This document shows, one piece after another, positions 17,957 through 25,404 of a stretch of 51,717 nt of DNA. Each line of letters opens with the position of its first letter. The stretch's first letter is position 1. The notes beneath the pieces are model-generated. The model made no database searches and was not told the origin of the DNA. It saw only the letters and a program-made list of their open reading frames with translations. The position numbers and the translations under genes were made by a program. Origin of the DNA: Oscillospiraceae bacterium (GTDB lineage Bacteria; Bacillota; Clostridia; Oscillospirales; Ruminococcaceae); assembly GCA_017847875.1 (NCBI GenBank), contig JAGASN010000039.1:1-51717 (forward strand). The letters are read 5' to 3'.

Positions 17957-18030
17957 TATAGTGAGAAAATAGCAGCGCCGGAAAGTATTTGTATTAAAAC
18001 GCAACGGTCAGGACCGTTCCCTGCATTTCC

Positions 18031-18090
18031 ACCCTTCCGTCCTTTGTCCTGCGGACAAAATCCACCTCCCATGATAGGAGGAGGTTTTTT
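18031..18090 (-). repeat. Three-part palindromic repeat
   Basis: Read on the minus strand: CCTCCTCC...GGAGGTGG, a hairpin TTTGTCC-GCA-GGACAAA, then GACGGAAGGG. It matches the dispersed family in layout but has its own central stem sequence. Confidence 0.7.
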
Positions 18091-18192
18091 ACAAAAAAAC
18101 AACCGGGCTGAAAAAGTAAAATGAAAATCCGCCGTCGGCCTGAACGATGGCGGTTGAGATTAGAAAGCATTGATCTTTCGGTGGAGAGTTTA

Positions 18193-18246
18193 TTCCCCCT
18201 TTTTCAAAGGGGGGAATCGCTTGCGGGAGCAAGCGGTTAGGGGTTT
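18193..18246 (+). repeat. Diverged three-part palindromic repeat
   Basis: TTCCCCC...GGGGGGAA, then a hairpin CGCTTGC-GGGA-GCAAGCG, then GTTAGGGGTTTG. Same order of left palindrome, variable hairpin and G-rich tail as the rest of the family, but different bases, so perhaps a subfamily. Confidence 0.55.
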
Positions 18247-18315
18247 GAACTTTTCTTTCAGGTGCAACCCGGTTTCTTTTGGTTACAAAAGAAATGGGGT
18301 TGTATTTATATCAAA

Positions 18316-18341
18316 ACGGGCGGATAATATCCGCCCCTACG
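18316..18341 (+). repeat. GGGCGGATA palindrome
   Basis: AACGGGCGGATAATATCCGCCC followed by CTACG; the same core as 4268-4296 and 38598-38623. Confidence 0.65.
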
Positions 18342-18362
18342 TTATGAAAGCTTTTTCAAAAA

Positions 18363-18396
18363 AAACAAAGGCACTTCATTGCGAAGTGCCTTTGTT
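18363..18396 (-). terminator. Terminator of the oligoendopeptidase gene
   Basis: The stem AAAGGCACTTC/GAAGTGCCTTT, T-rich on the minus-strand 3' side, 10 bases past the stop at 18407. Confidence 0.88.
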
Positions 18397-18406
18397 GTGT
18401 TTTCAA

Positions 18407-20116
18407 TTATTTCTGTTCTTCTTCAATGGCTTTGAGAAGGATTTCTTTTGCATAGGAAATGGATTCTTTTACGCAGCCATCTTCAAAAGGAACGTGGAGG
18501 TTTGCAACTTTGAGAAGACCGAGATAGCTTTTGCTTCCGCCGGCGTTGCAAAGTGCAAGGTAATCTTTCCATGCCTGCTCTTTGTTTTCAGCATAGCGTT
18601 TTTTGAACTCCATTGCGCCCATGGTGGTAAGGGTGTAGTTGATGTAATAGAACGGATAGAGGAAGATGTGGAGCTTGTGGTACCAATAACCGCCGCGATC
18701 CATGAATTCATCGTCGGAATAGGCCCTCCAGGGCATATATTTTTCTTCGAGCTTATGCCACTCATAAGTTCTTTCCTTCGGGGTAAGATCCGGGTTTTCA
18801 TAGATGATATGCTGGAATTCATCAACCGCAACGCCGAAAGGAACAAAGGTAAGGGCTTCCTGAAGATGTGCAAAGCGGTATTTGTCCGCCATATCGCCGA
18901 ACATGTATTCAGCATAAGGGTAGCAGAACTGTTCCATGGACATGGAATGGATTTCCGCAATATCGGTGCTTTCGTGGAAATAATCGGAAACCGGCTGGTG
19001 GCGCATTGCGCAATAGCCTGCAAAGGCGTGGCCGAGTTCGTGGGAAAGAACCTGCATATCAAAAATTGTGTGGTTGAAGCAGCTGAAAACAAAGGGCGCT
19101 TTATATTTTTTAAGGCTGGTCATATAACCGGTGGAAGCTTTTCCGGGTTTGTTTTCAAGGTCCATAAGGTTATGGTCGATCATAAAATCGATGAATTCGC
19201 CGGTTTCGGGGCTTAATTCATGGTACATTTTTCTTGCCTGTTCAACAAGGAATTTTGCGTCGCCGATGGGTTCCGCGTTTCCGTCCGGGAAGATGAATTT
19301 TTCGTCATAAGCCATGATTTTATCGACGCCTATGCGTTTTGCCTGGGCTTTATAAAGTTCTTCGCAAAGGGGAACAAGGTCGTTTTTGACCTGCTCGCGG
19401 AAAGCGGCAACTTCCTTCTGGCCGTAATCGCTTCTGCCCTGGTTGATGTAACCGAGGGGAGTGAAAGTTTCGTAGCCAAGAGCTTTTCCCATTGCGGTGC
19501 GGCATTTTACGAGTTTATCGAAAATTTCCTCCATTTTTTCTTCGTTGGAAGCATAAAATTCGGAATATTTTGCAAAGGCGGCTTTTCTTATTTCTCTGTC
19601 CGGGTTTCCGAAATAGCTCTGGATTCCATAGAGATTGAGAACTTTTCTGTCAAATTCAATGTTTGCGGTAGCCATAAGTTTCTGATATTCGGTGGTGAGC
19701 ATTGCCTGTTCCTGAAGATAGGGAATAAGTTCCGGCTTGAAGGAATCAAGTTCGCGGCGGACTTTCATAAGAAGTTCCGGTCCGAAATCTTCGTCAATTT
19801 CCTTTGCAAAAGGGCTTTCGGCAAGAGCTTTTGCATATTCGGTAAAAGTTGCCTGTGCAACGGGAAGGCGCTGGTGAAGAAAAGCCATTTCTTCTTCGTA
19901 AAATTTATCGGTGGTGTTAAGGGTGTTGCGGATATGGGCAACGGTGAACATTGTTTCCGCTTCTTCGCCGGCTTTGTCATAATCAAGGATTATCTGTTTA
20001 ACTTCCTCATAGCTTTTTGCCGCGCGGAGTTTTGCGGTATATTCCTTGCAGGTTTCTTCCATTTTATCGATGTCCGGGCGGACGTATTCGATTTTGTCAA
20101 AAGCAAAGTTTTCCAT
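18407..20116 (-). CDS. pepF: M3 family oligoendopeptidase, PepF type
   Basis: A 569-residue cytoplasmic zinc endopeptidase that cuts oligopeptides. The HELGH motif (His359, Glu360, His363) gives two zinc ligands and the catalytic Glu, and the third ligand is expected in the ESTDIAEIHSMSMEQF segment downstream. Length and the absence of a signal peptide fit PepF. The start at 20116 is used because GAAAGGAAAC lies just upstream; an in-frame TTG six codons earlier overlaps that site. It appears monocistronic and has its own terminator. Confidence 0.92.
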   Translation of the reverse strand: MENFAFDKIEYVRPDIDKMEETCKEYTAKLRAAKSYEEVKQIILDYDKAGEEAETMFTVAHIRNTLNTTDKFYEEEMAFLHQRLPVAQATFTEYAKALAESPFAKEIDEDFGPELLMKVRRELDSFKPELIPYLQEQAMLTTEYQKLMATANIEFDRKVLNLYGIQSYFGNPDREIRKAAFAKYSEFYASNEEKMEEIFDKLVKCRTAMGKALGYETFTPLGYINQGRSDYGQKEVAAFREQVKNDLVPLCEELYKAQAKRIGVDKIMAYDEKFIFPDGNAEPIGDAKFLVEQARKMYHELSPETGEFIDFMIDHNLMDLENKPGKASTGYMTSLKKYKAPFVFSCFNHTIFDMQVLSHELGHAFAGYCAMRHQPVSDYFHESTDIAEIHSMSMEQFCYPYAEYMFGDMADKYRFAHLQEALTFVPFGVAVDEFQHIIYENPDLTPKERTYEWHKLEEKYMPWRAYSDDEFMDRGGYWYHKLHIFLYPFYYINYTLTTMGAMEFKKRYAENKEQAWKDYLALCNAGGSKSYLGLLKVANLHVPFEDGCVKESISYAKEILLKAIEEEQK

Positions 20117-20215
20117 AAAAACGTTTCCTTTCAATAAAAATTTTACAGATAAATAATATCAGCAAACACCTTTCAAGTCAATGAAAGTCAGTTTTTTCAA
20201 CAGGCTTAAAAAGAA

Positions 20216-20242
20216 AAAAAGTCCCGCGGAGCGGGACTTTTT
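20216..20242 (-). terminator. Terminator of the nifS-nifU-superoxide reductase operon
   Basis: The stem AAAGTCCCGC/GCGGGACTTT with a GGA loop lies directly past the minus-strand stop at 20245. Confidence 0.88.
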
Positions 20243-20244
20243 GA

Positions 20245-20601
20245 TTAAAGTTCTTTTTTCCAAAGACCATGAAGGTTGCAATATTCGTAAACCGCAACGG
20301 GTTCATCTTCAGCAACCTCGAATTTTGCTTCGGGTGCGTCGCCGGCTTCAAGATATTTTATCTGGAAGCCTTTTTTGGTTTCAAGAAGAATCCATTCAAT
20401 GTGGTGTTCCGGAAGCATGGGGTGGGTGACTTCACCGATTTTTACGAGGACGGTGTTTCCTCTCACTTCAACAGCGGGAACATGTTTTTCCTGCGCGGCA
20501 TCTACAGAACCGGGAACAAGTTCGGTTTTGTTAAGAGTTCCGTTTTGTTCGCCAAGGTTAAGAAGGATTTTGTCGCAGCTTTCGCATTTGTAAATTCTCA
20601 T
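20245..20601 (-). CDS. Desulfoferrodoxin/superoxide reductase-like protein with reduced N-terminal site
   Basis: A 118-residue protein of the desulfoferrodoxin family, which reduces superoxide to peroxide in anaerobes. The catalytic iron site is present: Glu38 and His40 in EKHVP, His60, His66 in EHHIEW, and Cys108/His111 in YCNLHG. The N-terminal desulforedoxin-like part has only Cys6/Cys9; the second cysteine pair of classical Dfx is absent, so center I is probably not formed. The start at 20601 follows AAGGAGA and opens the family N-terminus MRIYKC. It is the last gene after nifS-nifU. Confidence 0.87.
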   Translation of the reverse strand: MRIYKCESCDKILLNLGEQNGTLNKTELVPGSVDAAQEKHVPAVEVRGNTVLVKIGEVTHPMLPEHHIEWILLETKKGFQIKYLEAGDAPEAKFEVAEDEPVAVYEYCNLHGLWKKEL

Positions 20602-20632
20602 GGGGGCAATCTCCTTTTCGGTATAATTTATA

Positions 20633-21055
20633 TTATTCTTCGCACTCAACAACGCCGATGGGTCCGACTATCGGAAGCGGATCCACGCCGAGGCGGGTGT
20701 AATAATCGGAAAGGGCGGATTTAACAGCCTGTTCCGCAAGAACGGAGCAATGGATTTTAACTGCGGGAAGACCGTCGAGAGCTTCAACAACAGCTTTGTT
20801 GGTGAGTTTAAGAGCATCGTCGATGGATTTTCCTTTGATCATTTCGGTTGCCATGGAGCTGGTTGCAATTGCGGCGCCGCAGCCGAAAGTTTTGAATTTT
20901 ACGTCAACGATGATTCCGTTTTCGATTTTGAGATACATTTTCATGATATCGCCGCATTTTGCGTTGCCGACTTCGCCGATGCCGTTGGCATCTTCAATTT
21001 CGCCGACGTTGCGGGGATTTGAAAAATGGTCGAATACTTTTTCAGAATATAACAT
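20633..21055 (-). CDS. nifU: Iron-sulfur scaffold protein NifU/IscU type
   Basis: A 140-residue scaffold on which Fe-S clusters are assembled before transfer. The three conserved cysteines are present as Cys34 (in AKCGD, with Asp36), Cys59 (FGCG) and Cys103 (HCS). The ending GVVECEE is typical of short clostridial NifU-like proteins, which stop after the IscU domain. It follows nifS with a 90-base gap holding a palindromic repeat, and lies 31 bases before the superoxide reductase-like gene. Confidence 0.92.
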   Translation of the reverse strand: MLYSEKVFDHFSNPRNVGEIEDANGIGEVGNAKCGDIMKMYLKIENGIIVDVKFKTFGCGAAIATSSMATEMIKGKSIDDALKLTNKAVVEALDGLPAVKIHCSVLAEQAVKSALSDYYTRLGVDPLPIVGPIGVVECEE

Positions 21056-21097
21056 TTGCTTTTCCTCCGATTTTATGCAAGGGATTGTTCAATTTTT

Positions 21098-21143
21098 GCC
21101 TCCCCTTGAGGGGAGGTGTCTGCGAAGCAGACGGAAGGGTGTT
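21098..21143 (+). repeat. Three-part palindromic repeat between nifS and nifU
   Basis: GCCTCCCCTTGAGGGGAGGTG, then the hairpin TCTGC-GAA-GCAGA, then CGGAAGGGTG. It lies in the intercistronic gap of a minus-strand operon, three bases after the nifS stop. Confidence 0.75.
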
Positions 21144-21145
21144 TA

Positions 21146-22351
21146 TCAGTGCATCATTTTAACTTTTTTGTTTTCGCCTTTCATCATGGCTTCCCAAAGG
21201 GGGCTCATTGCGCGAAGTCTTTCAACAATTCCGGGAAGAACTTCAAGAATATAATCAACGTCTTCCTCGGTGGTTTCGTCGGAAAGGCTGATTCGGAGAG
21301 AACCGTGGGCAACTTCATGAACAAGACCGAGGGCAAGAAGAACATGGCTCGGGTCAAGAGAACCGGAAGTGCAGGCGGAACCGGAACTTGCGCAGATTCC
21401 CATCATATCAAGGCTCAGAAGAAGGCTTTCGCCTTCGATTCCCTCAATGGAAATATTTACGTTTCCGGGAAGGCGGTTTTCTCTGTCGCCGTTAAGGCGG
21501 GTTTTTTCAATTTTAAGAATATTGTCGATAAGTTTATCGCGAAGAACTTTTGTTTTTGCGCCGCGCTCTTCAATATTTTCGTTTGCGATCTGCATTGCTT
21601 TTGCAAAGCCCATAATTGCCGCAACGTTTTCGGTGCCTGCGCGTTTTCCGCGTTCCTGGCCGCCGCCGTCGATAAGGTTCGGAAGAAGAACGCCTTTTCT
21701 TACATAAAGCATTCCGACGCCTTTCTGGGCGTGGATTTTATGTCCGGAAAGGGAGAGCATATCAACGTTAAGTTCGTTTACGTCAATTTTAACGTGGCCC
21801 ATTGCCTGAACAGCGTCGGTATGGAACCAGATTTTGTGTTCGCGGCAGATTTTTCCGATTTCGGCGATGGGCTGAATGGTTCCGATTTCGTTGTTGGCGA
21901 ACATAATGGAAACAAGACCGGTATCCGGACGGATAGCTGCCTCAACGTCCTCGGGTTTTACAATTCCGTTTTCATAAACCGGAAGATAGGTCACCTCAAA
22001 GCCCTGTTTTTCAAGAGCCTTGCAGGTATGGAGAATTGCGTGGTGTTCAAAAACGGAAGTGATTATATGTTTTTTTCCTCTTTTTGCAAGAGTCTGCATG
22101 GCGCCTTTGAGCGCCCAGTTATCGGATTCGGAACCGCAGGAAGTGAAATAAATTTCGTTCGGTTCCGCGCCGATAGCGGCTGCCACATCTTCGTGGGCTT
22201 TTTTTAAAGCCCAACCTGCCTCGCGGCCTTTTGAATATATGCTGGAAGCGTTGCCGTAGCCTTCGGTGAGCCAGGGCATCATTACGTCGAGAACTTCTTT
22301 GGAGATGGGAGTCGTTGCGGCGTTATCCACATAGACAAAACGTTTTTCCAA
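21146..22351 (-). CDS. nifS: Cysteine desulfurase, NifS type
   Basis: A 401-residue PLP enzyme that takes sulfur from cysteine and hands it to the NifU scaffold. The PLP lysine is Lys205 in [11 protein letters not shown], and the active-site cysteine is Cys327 in SSGSACTSG, followed by SHVL. HTDAVQ holds the aspartate that contacts PLP. It starts an operon nifS-nifU-superoxide reductase. The operon pairing suggests cluster supply under oxidative stress (inference). No IscR-type regulator gene is adjacent. Confidence 0.93.
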   Translation of the reverse strand: MEKRFVYVDNAATTPISKEVLDVMMPWLTEGYGNASSIYSKGREAGWALKKAHEDVAAAIGAEPNEIYFTSCGSESDNWALKGAMQTLAKRGKKHIITSVFEHHAILHTCKALEKQGFEVTYLPVYENGIVKPEDVEAAIRPDTGLVSIMFANNEIGTIQPIAEIGKICREHKIWFHTDAVQAMGHVKIDVNELNVDMLSLSGHKIHAQKGVGMLYVRKGVLLPNLIDGGGQERGKRAGTENVAAIMGFAKAMQIANENIEERGAKTKVLRDKLIDNILKIEKTRLNGDRENRLPGNVNISIEGIEGESLLLSLDMMGICASSGSACTSGSLDPSHVLLALGLVHEVAHGSLRISLSDETTEEDVDYILEVLPGIVERLRAMSPLWEAMMKGENKKVKMMH

Positions 22352-22403
22352 ATTCGTTTTCCTCCTTGAAAAAATTTTGACCTTTCGGTCTTCCGGGTTT
22401 TAT

Positions 22404-22430
22404 ATTATACCTTTTTTGTAGGAATTGCAA
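22404..22430 (-). promoter_or_regulatory. Possible nifS promoter
   Basis: On the minus strand TTGCAA (22430-22425), a short 15-base spacer and a perfect TATAAT (22409-22404). The short spacer lowers confidence. Confidence 0.4.
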
Positions 22431-22552
22431 TATGTATTTGATAATATTTCCAAAATATTTAAAAATATACTTAAAAATGTACCCTTTAAAAAGTGATATG
22501 GCTTTTGCCGAAGGCAAAAAGACGGATATGGCAGAAGCGCTGTTACATAAAA

Positions 22553-22578
22553 AAACGGGCGCACACAAAGGTGCGCCC
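22553..22578 (-). terminator. Terminator of tmcAL
   Basis: On the minus strand the stem GGGCGCAC/GTGCGCCC is followed by G and seven T residues, 20 bases after the tmcAL stop. Confidence 0.85.
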
Positions 22579-22597
22579 AGGGCGTTTTTATGAAAAA

Positions 22598-23794
22598 TCA
22601 TACCTTGATGATTTTTGTAGTATATGCGATTCCGCATTTCCCAGGCTTCGGAAGACCAAGCTGCCAAAGGTTTTCCGCCTTTGTTTCAAGTTTTGCAAAA
22701 AGCGCCGCTGTTTCGGAGGTTTTCTCCAAATCCGCAAGAGAAGCGGAAACAGGAAGCCTGCATCCGGCGGCTTTTGCTTCTTTGAGCACCGCAGCGCCGG
22801 TTTCGTTCATTCCGAGCACGCGGATATATGGAAGCTTTGCTTCTTTGAGCACGGAAGAATCTAGCCCCAAAAAAGCCCCGGAAACAATGCGTTTAACTCT
22901 GCTCATGGCGTAGCGTTTTGTCTTTATCGAAAGATAAAGTTCATCAAGGCCCGTTGCTTCCTGAACGGCGTCAAAAACCCGATGATAAAGCCCTTCGGCA
23001 CCGCAATCCGGAATTTTTTCAAAGTCATTTTCGCTCATTGTTCTGAGGACCGCAAGCACCGCCGGTTCGATTTTTTTCTCGCTGAAAGGAAGCTTTCCTT
23101 CCCGGAAATCCCGGGCGAGAAGTTCGTAGCATTTATATGGAACAAAGGGAAAAATATCCTCCGGTTCGGAAAAAGTCCGGAGATAGGTTGCGGAGGCCAT
23201 TCCGCTTTTGAGCACCGCCGCTTCGCCGTGACCCGCGCCATATCTTTTGACGGTGCTCGGTTTTATTTTGCTGTTAAGGCGGAGCAGCCATTTGCAGTAT
23301 TCGGCGCCGAGAGTATCGTTCGGGTTCGAGGCAACGGAGGAAAGTTCCGGCGCAAGTTTTTCCGCGGCAATCTGCCTTGCGGCGGCGGAAGAAACCCCTT
23401 CGGAAAGGGCTTTTTTATATTCTTCGATAAAATCTTCCCGCTCAAAAAGCCTTGCAAATTCCATAATTTTTTCCGAATCTCCGCTTTCGCTTCCGAAGCT
23501 GAGCACATCGACGCAGCCGAGAGCATCCAGAACGGAAATTCCGCCTTCGGCAAATTTTTCCGCGGAACCGACGGCATAGGGAACCGGCATTTCGAGCACA
23601 AGGTCGGCGCCGCAAAGAAGAGCGGCTTTTGCTCTTGTATATTTTGAGCACCAGGCAGGTTCGCCCCTTTGGGTGAATTCTCCGCCGAGAACCACAACAA
23701 TTGCGTTTGCTCCCGCTTCACGGGTTTTCTTTATCTGATAGGCGTGGCCGTTGTGAAAAGGGTCATATTCCGCTATGATTCCTGCAATTTTCAT
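22598..23794 (-). CDS. tmcAL: tRNA(Met) cytidine acetate ligase (YlbM family)
   Basis: A 398-residue nucleotidyltransferase-like enzyme of the TmcAL (formerly DUF795) family, which uses ATP and acetate to make N4-acetylcytidine in the anticodon of elongator tRNA-Met. The N-terminus GIIAEYDPFHNGH has the HxGH motif (His14-His17), followed by VVVLGGEFTQRGEPA, both hallmarks. This gene is unusually rich in GTG-CTC codon pairs where neighbours mostly use GTT; these create many copies of the GTGCTCAA/TTGAGCAC motif. It is divergent from ackA; linking the two through acetate is only speculation. Confidence 0.9.
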   Translation of the reverse strand: MKIAGIIAEYDPFHNGHAYQIKKTREAGANAIVVVLGGEFTQRGEPAWCSKYTRAKAALLCGADLVLEMPVPYAVGSAEKFAEGGISVLDALGCVDVLSFGSESGDSEKIMEFARLFEREDFIEEYKKALSEGVSSAAARQIAAEKLAPELSSVASNPNDTLGAEYCKWLLRLNSKIKPSTVKRYGAGHGEAAVLKSGMASATYLRTFSEPEDIFPFVPYKCYELLARDFREGKLPFSEKKIEPAVLAVLRTMSENDFEKIPDCGAEGLYHRVFDAVQEATGLDELYLSIKTKRYAMSRVKRIVSGAFLGLDSSVLKEAKLPYIRVLGMNETGAAVLKEAKAAGCRLPVSASLADLEKTSETAALFAKLETKAENLWQLGLPKPGKCGIAYTTKIIKV

Positions 23795-23856
23795 TCAATA
23801 TTCCTCCGTTTTTGCAAAGAAAAGCACAATTTCATCAACTTTTTAACGTTATTTCC

Positions 23857-23885
23857 TTGCAATTTGCTTTCCAATGTAATAATAT
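23857..23885 (+). promoter_or_regulatory. Promoter of ackA
   Basis: TTGCAA (23857-23862), a 17-base spacer and TAATAT (23880-23885). An overlapping TATAAT at 23885-23890 could be used instead. Confidence 0.6.
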
Positions 23886-23983
23886 ATAATTGTCACCCGA
23901 ATGTCAATGAAGGCCGGCATTGCCGCGCCCGAAAACAAAAGGAAAAATTTGTCGGGACAACATACTTGGAGGTTAGAAAAAAC

Positions 23984-25189
23984 ATGAAAGTACTTGTTAT
24001 TAACGCAGGCAGCTCCTCTCTTAAGTATCAGCTTATCGAGATGGACACCCAGGATGTCGTTGCAAAAGGCCTTTGCGAAAGAATCGGCATCGACGGCAGA
24101 ATCAGCCACAAAACCGAATCCGGTTACAAAACTGAATATGACGTAAGCTTCCCCACCCATAAAGAAGCATTTGAAGAACTTGTTAAACTCCTTACCGAAG
24201 GCGAAAACAAAGTTGTTGAAAGCATCAGCGAAATCAAAGCAATCGGCCACCGCGTTCTCCATGGTTCCGAAAAATACAAAGCTTCCACCATCGTAACCGA
24301 TGAACTTATCGAAGACATCGGCGTAAAATTCAAAGACCTTGGCCCTCTCCACAACCCGCCTCAGGCTGTTGCAATGGCAGCTTGCCAGGAAGTTTTCGGA
24401 AAAGAAACCCCCATGGTCGCTGTTTTCGATACCTCCTTCCATCAGACCATGCCCGAAAAAGCTTATATGTTCGGTATTCCTTATGAATACTATGAAAAAT
24501 ATTCCATCCGTCGCTATGGCTTCCACGGAACTTCCCACCGTTTCATCACCAAGAGATATTTTGAAATCACCGGAAAAGATCCCGAAGGAACCAAACTCAT
24601 CATCTGCCACCTCGGTAACGGTTCTTCCCTTTCCGCAGTTAAAGACGGCAAAGTTTGCGACACTTCCATGGGTCTTACCCCTCTCGATGGTTTCGTAATG
24701 GGAACCCGCTGCGGCGGAATCGATCCTTCCGTTGTAACTTACGTTATGGATAAAGAAGGTCTTACTCCCGAACAGATGAGCAACCTTATGAACAAAAAAT
24801 CCGGCTTCCTCGGAATTTCCGGAATTTCCTCCGACTGCCGTGACCTTGAAAACGCAGCAAAAGAAGGCAACCACAGAGCACAGCTCGCTCTTGATATGTT
24901 CACCTATCAGATCAAGAAAATCGCCGGCGGTTACGCAGCAGCAATGGGCGGCGTAGACGCAATCATCTTCACCGGCGGTATCGGCGAAAACTCCGCAGCA
25001 CAGCGCGGCGAAATCTGCTCCAACATGGAATATCTCGGACTTTCCGTTGGCGAAGAACTCAACAACAACGCAAGCCGCAAAGAAGCAAAATTCTCCACCG
25101 GCGACAGCAAAGTTGAAGCTTGGGTAATCCCCACCAACGAAGAACTCATGATTGCACAGGATACTGTTGAAATCGTTTTCGGAAAATAA
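23984..25189 (+). CDS. ackA: Acetate kinase
   Basis: A 401-residue cytoplasmic kinase that makes ATP and acetate from acetyl phosphate. Family motifs are all present in order: VINAGSSSLKY at the N-terminus, HRVLHG, FDTSFHQTMP, RRYGFHGTSH, HLGNGSSL and FTGGIGENS. The ATG at 23984 is preceded by TTGGAGG and opens the conserved N-terminus; the open frame extends upstream but is not family-like. Codon use is strongly biased (AAA, GAA, CTT, TCC), as in hydCBA, suggesting high expression. No phosphotransacetylase gene is adjacent. Confidence 0.96.
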   Translation: MKVLVINAGSSSLKYQLIEMDTQDVVAKGLCERIGIDGRISHKTESGYKTEYDVSFPTHKEAFEELVKLLTEGENKVVESISEIKAIGHRVLHGSEKYKASTIVTDELIEDIGVKFKDLGPLHNPPQAVAMAACQEVFGKETPMVAVFDTSFHQTMPEKAYMFGIPYEYYEKYSIRRYGFHGTSHRFITKRYFEITGKDPEGTKLIICHLGNGSSLSAVKDGKVCDTSMGLTPLDGFVMGTRCGGIDPSVVTYVMDKEGLTPEQMSNLMNKKSGFLGISGISSDCRDLENAAKEGNHRAQLALDMFTYQIKKIAGGYAAAMGGVDAIIFTGGIGENSAAQRGEICSNMEYLGLSVGEELNNNASRKEAKFSTGDSKVEAWVIPTNEELMIAQDTVEIVFGK

Positions 25190-25203
25190 TCAGTTCCGGA
25201 TAA

Positions 25204-25252
25204 GCCTCCCTTGCCTAAATGGAGGTGCCTGCAAAGCAGGCGGAGGGATTCT
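25204..25252 (+). repeat. Three-part palindromic repeat after ackA
   Basis: GCCTCCCTTGCCTAAATGGAGGTG in outline, then the hairpin CCTGC-AAA-GCAGG, then CGGAGGGATTC. A good type copy of the family. Confidence 0.8.
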
Positions 25253-25253
25253 T

Positions 25254-25294
25254 TAAAAAAAGCAAAGGCACTGCTTCGGCGGTGCCTTTTTATT
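25254..25294 (+). terminator. Terminator of ackA
   Basis: The stem AAAGGCACTGC/GGCGGTGCCTTTTT with a TTC-centred loop and T-run. Confidence 0.85.
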
Positions 25295-25323
25295 ATATAT
25301 AATTATATTTTATTTACATCTTA

Positions 25324-25352
25324 TTGAAACTTTAAAGCCGTTTTGTTATAAT
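25324..25352 (+). promoter_or_regulatory. Promoter of the gdpP-rplI-dnaB-tilS-hpt-ftsH cluster
   Basis: TTGAAA (25324-25329), a 17-base spacer and a perfect TATAAT (25347-25352), about 53 bases before the gdpP start. Confidence 0.75.
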
Positions 25353-25404
25353 AACAATATATATGCTCAAAAGTGTACCCATTTAAAAAGAGAAGGAGGC
25401 TTTT

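Larger units (their letters stand above)
17957..18361. other. Gene-free repeat-rich spacer
   Basis: About 400 bases between the terminators of convergent genes with no credible coding sequence. It holds three recognised repeats (18031-18090, 18193-18246, 18316-18341). It also has an inverted segment near 18265-18300 in which TTTCTTTTG faces CAAAAGAAA. No RNA gene was recognised. Confidence 0.6.

Noticed and set aside
16370..18004. A 544-codon minus-strand open frame opposite the Na/Pi cotransporter gene
   Set aside because: Antisense shadow caused by codon bias; low-complexity product and no ribosome site.
23669..23983. N-terminal extension of acetate kinase
   Set aside because: The upstream frame overlaps the promoter region and divergent tmcAL; ackA homologues begin at the MKVLVINAGSSS start.
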